A stretch of 64,000 nucleotides of DNA, from the NCBI RefSeq assembly GCF_032930845.1, contig NZ_CP136758.1, positions 1,100,501-1,164,500 of the forward strand. Reading direction: 5' to 3'. The stretch is from Parvularcula sp. LCG005. Lineage in GTDB: Bacteria; Pseudomonadota; Alphaproteobacteria; Caulobacterales; Parvularculaceae. A model generated the notes under the pieces. It was not told where the DNA came from. It did no database searches and worked only from the letters and a program-made list of their open reading frames with translations. Both the position numbers and the translations under genes were made by a program. This document shows, in pieces, positions 19,108 to 26,763 of this stretch (positions are counted from its first letter, which is position 1; every line of letters begins with the position of its first letter).

Positions 19108-19641
19108 ATGGGGCGCACACTGAGGCTTTTGCTGGCGGGGGCAATGCTCGCGATGCCATTGCCGGTCATGGCACAGCCTGCGACTACCGGCCCGGCAAAG
19201 GTGCGCTTCGCGCCCGACGTTTTTTTCTCCCCGCCCGCCAGCCTTGATGACGTGGCCTTTTTGGAAGGGGAATGGCGGGGGGAGGTGTTCGACATGGTGG
19301 TCGAACATCACATCCTGTCCCCGGCGCGGGGGCAGATGCCGGGCTTTGTCCGTATCATGACCGATGAGGCGGTGCAGGTCTATGAGATGGCAAGCTTCAT
19401 CATGGCCGACGGCTCACTCACCTATCGCGCGCGCCAGTTCACGACGGATATGATCGCCCTGCAGGATCGGGAGCGGTTCGTGGACCGCCCCCTCGTGGCG
19501 AAGGAGGGCGGCACCCTCTATTTTGACGGCATGACCTTCGCCCCCGACGGACCGGACGCGATGGTCGTGACCTTCATCGCCAAGAACCAGATGGGCGAAG
19601 AGTACGAACAGTCCGTGCGGTATGTGCGGGTGGGGGAGTAG
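19108..19641 (+). CDS. Exported DUF6265-like protein
   Basis: A secreted protein of 177 residues starting at the ATG at 19108, which has GAAGGGA upstream inside the previous gene; an earlier in-frame ATG at 19090 overlaps that gene. The signal peptide ends near VMAQ. The mature part, with FLEGEWRG, ILSPARGQMPGF, YEMASFIM and DGMTFAPDGPDAMVVTF, matches DUF6265 proteins as I remember them, which form a small lipocalin-like barrel. Function unknown. It is the last gene of the GH9 run. Confidence 0.8.
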   Translation: MGRTLRLLLAGAMLAMPLPVMAQPATTGPAKVRFAPDVFFSPPASLDDVAFLEGEWRGEVFDMVVEHHILSPARGQMPGFVRIMTDEAVQVYEMASFIMADGSLTYRARQFTTDMIALQDRERFVDRPLVAKEGGTLYFDGMTFAPDGPDAMVVTFIAKNQMGEEYEQSVRYVRVGE

Positions 19642-19678
19642 ATTCTCTACTGCGCTTGTTGAATGCGATGTCTGACGC

Positions 19679-20242
19679 TTAGAATGTTCTTGTTGGTCTC
19701 GCAGCCAAGCAATTGAGTGGTGATCGATCTGGATGACCTACATAGCTTATTATTGAGTTTAGGTACCTCTTATGAGATTGGATGTCCAATACGGTACTAT
19801 CGAGATCTTCGATTTTCAAACACTCGAGACCACCCAAGTCAGCTTTAAAGTCCGAAAAAGATTGAGGCTTAAAAACTCTTACTCGTGTATCCATGGCCTC
19901 AGGAGTTTCATCGTCCATACCTGAGAAGTAATTGTTGTGCACATACCTGTTTCTCCGTGGTCGGAGTACATTATCAATGTAATTTAACGTGGAGATATAT
20001 GGATCGACTAGTTCCTTATGGTCAAAGTTTGTTGTCGCTGCCACGCGCAACGCTTGGAGCTGATCTCGAAAATTGAAGCACCTTACAATGAGATACGACG
20101 TCTGCTGTTGAGGCATCTTTGATAGATCGCAAAGATGTAGACAGATTTCCTCCTCTAGCTCACCCCAAACTTTGCACAAAATTCCGATCCCACGGACAAA
20201 CGGTTCGAGTGAGGGTGAAGCGTGAAGACCCCATTTCGCCAT
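19679..20242 (-). CDS. AT-rich hypothetical protein with HEPN-like Rx4H motif
   Basis: An unrecognised protein of 187 residues, mostly helical. RPRRNRYVH (residues 94-102) contains R97-N98-x3-H102, the Rx4-6H pattern with a polar residue after Arg that marks the catalytic loop of HEPN RNases. The flanking helices fit such a fold, but the overall match is weak. Codon use and base composition are clearly more AT-rich than its neighbours, pointing to transfer. No nucleotidyltransferase (MNT) partner or other toxin/antitoxin partner is adjacent. Either a defence or toxin-type RNase or an unrelated helical protein. Confidence 0.6.
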   Translation of the reverse strand: MAKWGLHASPSLEPFVRGIGILCKVWGELEEEICLHLCDLSKMPQQQTSYLIVRCFNFRDQLQALRVAATTNFDHKELVDPYISTLNYIDNVLRPRRNRYVHNNYFSGMDDETPEAMDTRVRVFKPQSFSDFKADLGGLECLKIEDLDSTVLDIQSHKRYLNSIISYVGHPDRSPLNCLAARPTRTF

Positions 20243-20370
20243 TATCTTAACCCAGCAACTTTCTAATCAACCAAATATAATTTGAAAATGTTCTGTCGTC
20301 GATGCGACCTTTCGATAAAACACTGCTGTATTTTTTTTAAAGCCACCCAACTTATCCCCGCGCCCCCGCA

Positions 20371-20680
20371 CCCGCCCTATAGTGCGGCCAACTGCGGGAA
20401 GGGGTCCGACAGGTACCGTCGCCCATCGGCTCGCTGTCCTGTGACCGGTTGCCGGTGGTCGGGCTGCAACATGTCCGGCGCCGGTGGTTCGGGCCCTGAT
20501 GGGCTGGGACGGACGGTGCTCTCCCCGTGAGCTTTATAGGCCGGGGATGCGAGGTGACAGGCCCGCGTGCCTGCGGACCGGGTGGGACCGGCTCGTGTGA
20601 CGCTCCAAAACAATAAACCCTTTCGCGTCGCAACGCGGCACGCGGGACCCCTATTTCCTTGTAATGCACTCTGGGGCGGG
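20371..20680 (+). ncRNA. Candidate structured RNA of about 310 nt
   Basis: This part of a 565-bp gene-free gap pairs end to end. CCCGCCCTA at 20371-20379 and AGTGC at 20381-20385 pair with GCACT at 20666-20670 and TGGGGCGGG at 20672-20680, leaving a single mismatch. Inside, GGAA-GGGGTCC (20397-20407) pairs with GGACCCC (20645-20651) and TTCC (20655-20658). A third helix joins 20564-20571 with 20637-20644. Local hairpins occur at 20408-20438, 20444-20456, 20473-20514, 20522-20547 and 20624-20637. The G.U pair at 20378/20673 favours the plus strand. I find no signature of RNase P, tmRNA, SRP or 6S RNA. No convincing ORF explains it. The rest of the gap (20243-20370 and 20681-20807) shows nothing I can name. 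Confidence 0.5.
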
Positions 20681-20807
20681 CCTTTTGCGTGCGCCGCTCC
20701 TGCTCATTTATGTTTCACTCATACTTGTCGGCTTGAAAATTCCGTGCGATGCTTCGCGATGATTCACAGCTAAAGAGGCGCGGCACGGCCGCGTAGGGGG
20801 ACTACCA

Positions 20808-21347
20808 ATGAAACTGAAATCACTTCTCACGGCCATGGCCGGACTGATCGCTTGTGCCACGCCGGCTTTTGCTGCGCCTGTCACCTGGAACCTGTCAGCG
20901 ACCTATAATACAGGTACCACGGCCTCCGGCACTTACGTTTTTGATGCTGACCTGAGGTCTTTTACGAACATCAATATTCAGATCAGCGACGGCACGGCTT
21001 TTACGGACATCAATAGGTTCCTACTGGGCAATGCGTCGCGCCTCATTTTTCTGACCGGTGGCCCGGTCGTCGAGGGTGAGACGCGAGAGGCCATCTTCAG
21101 CCTGGAGGAGATGATGACCAATGCTGGCGGCACGATCTCCATGGTCGCTTACCCGGCCGGCTTCTCGCTTCTCGGTCGCTGCTCTGAGGTATGCAACGGT
21201 ATCAACGGCCCGTATGAATTCGTGACTGAGGGGTTCGTGTCGACCAGCCCGATCGTCACTGATCCCGTGCCGGTCCCTGCCGCAGCATTGCTGTTTGTGC
21301 CCGCGCTGGGCGGTCTCGTCGCGGCCCGTCGCAAGCTGAAGTCGTAA
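20808..21347 (+). CDS. Second exported protein with VPxPA-CTERM sorting signal
   Basis: A secreted protein of 179 residues: signal peptide ending near ATPAFA, a beta-rich mature part beginning with VTWNLSATYNTGTTASGTYVFD, one Cys pair (CSEVC), and a C-terminal tail VPVPAAALLF followed by a hydrophobic stretch and ARRKLKS. As in the protein at 12446, this tail is an exosortase-type sorting signal. The mature sequences of the two proteins are otherwise unlike. GGGGA lies upstream of the ATG. Function unknown; likely surface-exposed or matrix protein. Confidence 0.82.
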   Translation: MKLKSLLTAMAGLIACATPAFAAPVTWNLSATYNTGTTASGTYVFDADLRSFTNINIQISDGTAFTDINRFLLGNASRLIFLTGGPVVEGETREAIFSLEEMMTNAGGTISMVAYPAGFSLLGRCSEVCNGINGPYEFVTEGFVSTSPIVTDPVPVPAAALLFVPALGGLVAARRKLKS

Positions 21348-21376
21348 GGCGACCCGCCAACTCTGGCATTCTTGAT

Positions 21377-21410
21377 GTGCGTCCGCGAAGGCTTGCCCTT
21401 GCGGGCGCAC
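21377..21410 (+). terminator. Terminator-like hairpin without T tract
   Basis: A 10-bp stem (21377-21386 with 21401-21410, one G.U pair) lies between the VPxPA-CTERM gene and ndk. No U-run follows, so it is either a weak terminator or an RNA-stabilising hairpin. Confidence 0.45.
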
Positions 21411-21459
21411 ATTGGTATTGGCCGCCACCGAATTTTTCCGACAATGAAAGGCCAGTCCC

Positions 21460-21882
21460 ATGGCACTCGAACGCACGTTCTCCATCATCAAACCTGACGC
21501 GACGCGTCGCAACATCACCGGCAAGGTGATCTCCAAGCTCGAAGACGGTGGCCTGCGCGTCGTCGCCTCCAAGCGTATCCACATGAGCCGTGAGCAGGCG
21601 GAGGGCTTCTACGCCGTCCATAAAGAGCGCCCGTTCTTCGGCGAACTGGTCGACTTCATGATGTCCGGCCCTGTGGTCGTTCAGGTTCTCGAAGGTGAGA
21701 ATGCCGTGGCCCGCAACCGTGAGATCATGGGCGCGACCAACCCGGCCGAGGCCGCTGCCGGTACCATCCGCGCGGACTATGCTGAATCAATCGGTGAAAA
21801 CTCCGTGCACGGTTCAGATGCGCCAGAGACGGCTGCCGAAGAAATCAAGTTCTTCTTCTCCGACGACGAAATCGTTGGCTAA
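21460..21882 (+). CDS. ndk: Nucleoside diphosphate kinase
   Basis: Housekeeping enzyme that moves the gamma-phosphate of ATP onto nucleoside diphosphates through a phospho-histidine. The 140-residue length is standard. The opening [11 protein letters not shown] and the active-site segment [12 protein letters not shown] with H117 as the phosphorylated residue are diagnostic. It is a single-gene unit with its own terminator just downstream. Confidence 0.98.
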   Translation: MALERTFSIIKPDATRRNITGKVISKLEDGGLRVVASKRIHMSREQAEGFYAVHKERPFFGELVDFMMSGPVVVQVLEGENAVARNREIMGATNPAEAAAGTIRADYAESIGENSVHGSDAPETAAEEIKFFFSDDEIVG

Positions 21883-21911
21883 GTCACGCTTCCGTGATTT
21901 GAGGATTGAAG

Positions 21912-21940
21912 GCCCGTCGCACCTCGCGGCGGGCTTTTTT
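21912..21940 (+). terminator. Intrinsic terminator of ndk
   Basis: GCCCGTCGC pairs with GCGGCGGGC around a short loop and is followed by six T's, 30 bases after the ndk stop. Confidence 0.9.
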
Positions 21941-21941
21941 A

Positions 21942-22346
21942 TCAGTCTTCAGTGACTGAAGCGTCGGTTCCGAATTTCATTTCAACAGCGGACGTAAACA
22001 GATCTGTTGCGCGCCCACATTCATCGAAAGAAAAATGGTTCGAGCCGCAGTAATAAAACTTGTCCTTCAAGTCGAAGGTCGGGCTTACATAAGAAATCTG
22101 TTTAAAATCATTGGAACCGCTATCTGAAATATGTAGAGTTCCATCTCTTTTTACATGAAATCTAAATCTGCGAAATTCGCCCGGATCAATAGTCTTTTCT
22201 TTGATCTGTTGGGTATCGATTGACGCATATATGGTCGCCGGATCATCTGTGATGTTGTAAACGGATAGAGTATAGAGGCCGCGTTTGTAGTTTAGGAAAG
22301 AATACGCTGCCACGAGTATCAGGAAAATATAGAGAATAATTTTCAT
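21942..22346 (-). CDS. AT-rich single-pass membrane or exported protein
   Basis: A protein of 134 residues from the ATG at 22346, which is preceded by AGAGAGTG; an earlier in-frame ATG at 22373 is less likely. The N-terminus (MKIILYIFLILVAAYSFL) is an uncleaved anchor or signal. The rest is polar and beta-rich with two Cys (YYCGSNHFSFDECG). Codon use is much more AT-rich than the core genes, so it was probably acquired recently. No family recognised and no partner gene adjacent. Confidence 0.6.
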   Translation of the reverse strand: MKIILYIFLILVAAYSFLNYKRGLYTLSVYNITDDPATIYASIDTQQIKEKTIDPGEFRRFRFHVKRDGTLHISDSGSNDFKQISYVSPTFDLKDKFYYCGSNHFSFDECGRATDLFTSAVEMKFGTDASVTED

Positions 22347-22456
22347 TTTTTCACTCTCTTTCTGCGATAACAAAAGTCGAAAATAGATACCGATGACGTT
22401 GTCGTCCGGAGACTTGTTCTCGCACGGCGAATCTTCGCTGGCAGCCCTTGAGTGGT

Positions 22457-23209
22457 TTACCCGGCGGCCGGGTGCGCAATTCCGTAAAGGGCGATGCCCG
22501 CGGCTGTGGCGACGTTCAGGCTTTCGACGCCCGCCGCCATGGGGATGCGCAGATGGCTCTCGCAGGTCTCTGACACCAGCTGGCGCAGGCCCGCGCCTTC
22601 CGCTCCCATGACCAATGCCACCGGCCGGTCAGTGCGAAAATCGGGCAGGTCGGTGGCTGCTTCCCCGGCCATGCCGACCGTGTGAAATCCCATCTCTTTC
22701 AGTGCATCAATGCTGCGAGCGATGTTCACCACACGGATAAAGGGCAGGGTCTCCACCGTCCCCACCGCCGCCTTGGCGAGTGCCCCGGACAGGGGCGGGG
22801 TCCGCCGGTCCATGGCGATGATGGCCTGCGCGCCAAACGCGGCCCCAATGCGGAACAGGGCGCCGATATTCTGCGGGTCCGTGATCTGGTCAAGGATCAG
22901 CACCGGCCCGGGTTTTGCCGCATCACAGATATCCTCAAGCCGCAGATCGGGGAGAGGATTGACCTTGATGGCAATGCCCTGATGCACTGCGCCGGGGTGC
23001 AGTTCCCGGTCGATGACATCCGGCTTGGTTGGCTCGATAGGGATCTCCCGGCCGTTTTCCGCCAGCCAGTCGAGGGCATTCTTGGTCGCCATCAGCTTGT
23101 GCTGGTGGCGTTTTGGATTGTTCAGCGCGGCCAGAACGGCATGTCTGCCGTAAAGCCAGTGGGGCGCGTTCGGGTCGGGTTTGCGGTCGTTCTTGAAGGG
23201 AGGAGCCAT
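22457..23209 (-). CDS. rlmB: 23S rRNA (guanosine-2'-O-)-methyltransferase RlmB-type
   Basis: A SpoU/TrmH-superfamily methyltransferase of 250 residues that probably methylates the ribose of G2251 in 23S rRNA. The N-terminal substrate-binding domain opens with HWLYGRHAVLAAL. The C-terminal trefoil-knot domain has all three SpoU motifs: DPQNIGALFRIGAAFG, ALVMGAEGAGL and IPMAAGVESLNVATA. The trailing knot motif is complete, so the enzyme should be active. TrmH group members with other targets remain an alternative. Confidence 0.92.
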   Translation of the reverse strand: MAPPFKNDRKPDPNAPHWLYGRHAVLAALNNPKRHQHKLMATKNALDWLAENGREIPIEPTKPDVIDRELHPGAVHQGIAIKVNPLPDLRLEDICDAAKPGPVLILDQITDPQNIGALFRIGAAFGAQAIIAMDRRTPPLSGALAKAAVGTVETLPFIRVVNIARSIDALKEMGFHTVGMAGEAATDLPDFRTDRPVALVMGAEGAGLRQLVSETCESHLRIPMAAGVESLNVATAAGIALYGIAHPAAG

Positions 23210-23280
23210 GGCGGCTCTCTAGTCGCAAAACAGGCGCTGTCAAAGCGCCTCGAAACACGGCACGATCATATCTTCATCGC

Positions 23281-23952
23281 ATGGGCCAGCAGGAAATCGG
23301 GGCGACGGACATGACGGACGATCACTATCGGGTGCAGTGCGATTGCGGGTTGGTGACCGCGGTGGTCGGCGATTTGCGGCCCGCGACCTGCAACCACGTC
23401 AAATGTTATTGCAAGGACTGCCAGGCCTTCGCCCATTTCCTTGGCCGCAACACCGATGTGCTGGACGAGCAGGGCGGCACCGACATTGCCCAGATCTCGG
23501 CGGGCCGGCTGACCTTTCGCGCCGGGACGGACAAAGTTGCTGGCATGCGCATGTCAGAGAGCGGCCTGATGCGTTGGTATGCCAGCTGTTGCCGCACGCC
23601 CATTGCGAATACCGCCGCATCGGCCAAGCTCCCCTTCATCGGGCTCATCGCGCCGTTCATGACCAATGGGGAGGATGAGGGGCGGGTCGACGCGGCGCTT
23701 GGCCCGTTCCGCGGCTACGGCTTCGTCCATGGGGCCAAGGGGGACAGGGCTGTTCCCGGACGCAAGCATGAAGGGTTCCTGGCCATCGCCCTGCAGCTGG
23801 CGCGAATCATGATCCCGGCCTTGTTGACGGGCGCGGCGCGAAAGCACCCGTTCTTTGACGCCGACTCGGGCGCGCCCATCAGCGAACCGACGGTTTTGAG
23901 CGAGGCCGAGCGGGTCGCCCTGCGGGAAAAGGTCGACGCTGACCGGCTCTAG
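23281..23952 (+). CDS. DUF6151-like, GFA-type zinc protein
   Basis: A protein of 223 residues (213 if the ATG at 23311 is used) with a Cys-rich N-terminus: QCDCG, TCNHVKCYCKDCQAF and a later YASCCRTP. This is the zinc-binding pattern of the GFA/CENP-V fold and matches DUF6151 proteins as I remember them. The order and spacing of the Cys residues are complete. The substrate is unknown; the GFA name comes from a disputed formaldehyde-glutathione activity. It is divergent from rlmB. Confidence 0.8.
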   Translation: MGQQEIGATDMTDDHYRVQCDCGLVTAVVGDLRPATCNHVKCYCKDCQAFAHFLGRNTDVLDEQGGTDIAQISAGRLTFRAGTDKVAGMRMSESGLMRWYASCCRTPIANTAASAKLPFIGLIAPFMTNGEDEGRVDAALGPFRGYGFVHGAKGDRAVPGRKHEGFLAIALQLARIMIPALLTGAARKHPFFDADSGAPISEPTVLSEAERVALREKVDADRL

Positions 23953-24068
23953 CCGATCCTGCCAGGGTACGTTCACGATGAGGGGTAATTTTGCGCGAAA
24001 AAATGGCTGAGGGCGGTTGCAGTCCGCCAAGGGCCCGCCTATACGGCTCGCTCGCCTCAACGGCATGT

Positions 24069-24152
24069 GGAGGGGTGGGTGAGTGGTTAATACCACCAGA
24101 CTGTAAATCTGGCGCCTCGGCTACGCTGGTTCGAATCCAGCCCCCTCCACCA
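24069..24152 (+). tRNA. tRNA-Tyr (GTA)
   Basis: An 84-base class II tRNA. The acceptor stem GGAGGGG (24069-24075) pairs with CCCCTCC (24142-24148), followed by discriminator A and an encoded CCA (24150-24152). The anticodon arm CCAGA-CTGTAAA-TCTGG gives anticodon GTA at 24103-24105. A long variable arm precedes the T arm GCTGG-TTCGAAT-CCAGC. Confidence 0.97.
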
Positions 24153-24300
24153 TTCTCTGTATCATCTGCTTCCACGTCTGACGGGGTTTCTTTCGCCGAC
24201 AGAATGAAATTACGCGCTCGTTCCGGCAATATTGTGCTCACAGTTCATAAACGCTGCGCATATAGTCATTTCTGGGTAAAGTTGGTACGAGTTCGGCATT

Positions 24301-25431
24301 ATGAAAGCTAGACATCACCCTCGGCAGGCGGATCGGCTAGCCACATTGCATAGCTACGGCATTCTCGACACCCCGAGAGAGTCGGATTTCGATGACATTG
24401 TGGCGCTGGCCTCCGAGATATGCGGCACACCCATTTCTGTTATCAACTTTATCGATGCCGAGCGCCAATGGTTCAAGGCTGAGGTTGGCCTGAACGCACG
24501 CGAAACGCCTCTTGAAACGTCAATCTGTTCGCATGTCATCCTGGAACAGGATTTCACGATGATTGAAGACACACAGATGGACCCGCGTACGCTGGACAAT
24601 AATCTGTGTACGCCTGTCAACGGTCTTCGATTTTATGCGGGGGCGCTCCTGACCGCTGACAATGGGTTGCCGATCGGCACCTTATGTGTGCTTGATACCG
24701 TTCCGAAGCGCCTCACCGACTCTCAGATCAAATCCCTCAAGGTTCTGGCAAGACGGGTGATGAGGGAGCTCGATTTCAGGCGTGTTCTCGCAGCGCAGCA
24801 GGTCCTGAGAGATGAAATTGACCATCGCGTGAAGAACAGTCTTGCCTCGGTGTCCAGTGCTATCAGCCTGTACAAGCGCGAGGCGCTCGCGACGGGCGAT
24901 CCTGCCACCGCGTTCGATAACGTCAAACGTCATCTCGATGCAATATCGTCTGTGCACAAAGCGTTGTATTCGACGGGTGAGGGAAAGACGCTCGATTTGC
25001 GAGCCTATTTCACTGATCTTGTGACAAAGTTACAGGCAACATTGCCCAGCAACGTGTCCATAGAGGCGCACGCGGACTCCTGCTCGATCCCGGCCGATCT
25101 TGCCAATACCATTGGGTTGATTGCGAACGAATTCGCGGCCAACACGGTCAAGCATGGAATGGGAAACGCGCTTGAGGCCAAGCTGTCCTACAACATCACA
25201 ATTGACGGCAGCACGCTCAACCTGGCCTTCAGCAACAACGTACCGGAAGCGCAGCATTCGGACAGCACGCCGGCGGGTATTGGCTATCGTTTGATGACGG
25301 CCTCGGTGTGGAAGTTGGGCGGCACGGTCTCGCAGGCGCCATTCGGTGACGGTTTTCGTCTGCAGGCCAGTCTGCCGGTTATTGCGGTGGCACCGCCTGT
25401 CGACGTGACAGAATATTCAGCGCACACCTAA
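24301..25431 (+). CDS. GAF-domain sensor histidine kinase (HisKA_2/HWE type)
   Basis: A soluble sensor kinase of 376 residues. Residues about 10-160 form a GAF domain beginning with RLATLHSYGILDTPRESDFDDI, which senses a small molecule or light. The phospho-acceptor box DEIDHRVKNSL has His175. The ATPase domain shows NEFAANTVKHG and a G-box around GIGYRLM. This His box is the HisKA_2/HWE class common in alphaproteobacteria, often tied to the general stress response or light control. There are no membrane segments and no response regulator nearby, so it is an orphan. Its 3' end overlaps the convergent efflux gene by 15 bases. Confidence 0.9.
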   Translation: MKARHHPRQADRLATLHSYGILDTPRESDFDDIVALASEICGTPISVINFIDAERQWFKAEVGLNARETPLETSICSHVILEQDFTMIEDTQMDPRTLDNNLCTPVNGLRFYAGALLTADNGLPIGTLCVLDTVPKRLTDSQIKSLKVLARRVMRELDFRRVLAAQQVLRDEIDHRVKNSLASVSSAISLYKREALATGDPATAFDNVKRHLDAISSVHKALYSTGEGKTLDLRAYFTDLVTKLQATLPSNVSIEAHADSCSIPADLANTIGLIANEFAANTVKHGMGNALEAKLSYNITIDGSTLNLAFSNNVPEAQHSDSTPAGIGYRLMTASVWKLGGTVSQAPFGDGFRLQASLPVIAVAPPVDVTEYSAHT

Positions 25432-26763
25432 CGCGGCGCGCAACGCGATGATGGCGTTGGCTAAAGCGGCTTCGTTCTCAACGACCGACTCCCGTGTTGA
25501 AATCAGTGTCCGCTGGGCGTCCAGCACGTCGATGAAGCTGGCCAGCCCCTCGCGGTAAAGCGCGTCCAATTGTTCGTATGCGGACTGGCTTCTTTGCTCG
25601 GCAACCATGAGACGCTCGCGCCGGTCGTGCAGGGCGTTGATCTGGACGAGGGCGCTTTCCACGTCCTGCAGCGCAAAGAGAAGCGCGGCCTCATAATTCG
25701 CAAGCGCCCCAGCGGCCACCGCGCGCTGTTCGTCGACATTGGCCCGGCGACGACCGCCGGAAAACAGCGGGATATCGAGGAGGGCGGCAAGGCTCTCCAC
25801 CGTCTCTTCTGCAGCGCGTCCAATATCCGCCAGGCCCACCGCGCCGGACAGTGAAAGTTGCGGCCAGAGTTCCGCTTCGGCCACACCGATCTGTGCCAAT
25901 TCCCGCACCAAACTCAACTCTGCGGCGCGAACATCGGGGCGCTGACGCAACAGGTCTGCCGGTGCCCCTACATCAAGTTCGCCGCTATAGGCGGGAATGA
26001 TATCATCCGTAGGCGTGCCATAATCCTCGCCGCCGGGAGCCTCGCCAGTCAGAACGGACAGGGTGATGGCCGCGTTCTGCCGATTGGCGTCCAGAAGCCC
26101 GCGCTGGGCCTGTCCCCGGGCAAGGTCCGCTGCCGCCCGATCCACGTCCAGCGCCGCGGACAGCCCGCTGTCAAACCGCGCCTGAACGATTTCCAGCGTG
26201 CGGCGCTGCAGTGACAGTGAGTTGTCGAGCAGGGCCAGCCGGGCACCGGCACGACGAAGTTCGATATACTGGCTGGCCACCGCGGCGGCCACCAGGCGGC
26301 GCTCGTCCGCTTCCAGGGCGCGGCGTGTATCAAGATCCGCCGACGCGGCAGTCAGGGCGCGGCGCAAGCCGCCGAAAAGATCGATCTCATAGGAAAGGTT
26401 CAGCGCCGCATCGATGGATGACTCTCCATCACCCTCGCTGGCGGTTGACCGACCATCAATCAGGGGCAGGAACCGCCCCCGGGCTGCACGCTGTCTCGCG
26501 GCGGCGGCGTCAACGGCCGCTTGCGCAGCGACGATATCGAGATTGCGCTCAAGGGCTGCCTCGACCAGTGCGGTGAGCTTTTCATCCTGAAACCCGGTCC
26601 ACCAAACGTCTGCCGCGACGCCGTTATCCTGATCGAGCGTCAGGTCAGTATGGTAGCGATCAGGCGCGGCAAGGTCCGGCGCCTTTGGCGTTGGTCCTAC
26701 CGCGCAGGCGGACAAAGCGACCAGTGCCACGGCGATGCCGGATGATGTACGTGCCGTCATCAT
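25417..26763 (-). CDS. RND efflux outer-membrane lipoprotein (NodT/OprM family)
   Basis: Outer-membrane channel of a tripartite efflux pump, 448 residues. The N-terminus has a lipobox (ALVALSACAVG). The two outer-membrane efflux protein repeats follow, with TALVEAALERNLDIVAAQAAV and a long periplasmic coiled coil including AQRTLISTRESV near the end. It is the last gene of a three-gene run on the minus strand: its start overlaps the stop of the pump gene by 4 bases (ATGA). It should form the trimeric exit duct for the RND pump. Confidence 0.94.
   Translation of the reverse strand: MMTARTSSGIAVALVALSACAVGPTPKAPDLAAPDRYHTDLTLDQDNGVAADVWWTGFQDEKLTALVEAALERNLDIVAAQAAVDAAAARQRAARGRFLPLIDGRSTASEGDGESSIDAALNLSYEIDLFGGLRRALTAASADLDTRRALEADERRLVAAAVASQYIELRRAGARLALLDNSLSLQRRTLEIVQARFDSGLSAALDVDRAAADLARGQAQRGLLDANRQNAAITLSVLTGEAPGGEDYGTPTDDIIPAYSGELDVGAPADLLRQRPDVRAAELSLVRELAQIGVAEAELWPQLSLSGAVGLADIGRAAEETVESLAALLDIPLFSGGRRRANVDEQRAVAAGALANYEAALLFALQDVESALVQINALHDRRERLMVAEQRSQSAYEQLDALYREGLASFIDVLDAQRTLISTRESVVENEAALANAIIALRAALGVR

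Noticed and set aside
20352-20669. 105-codon minus-strand ORF over the structured RNA
   Set aside because: Arg/Pro/Ser-rich with no conserved feature; composition results from GC-rich helices.
20371-20680. Known housekeeping RNAs (RNase P, tmRNA, SRP, 6S)
   Set aside because: None of GAGGAAAGTCC-type RNase P core, tmRNA T-arm and tag codons, or the SRP GGTCAGG...GGAAGG loop is present; I cannot exclude a divergent 6S.
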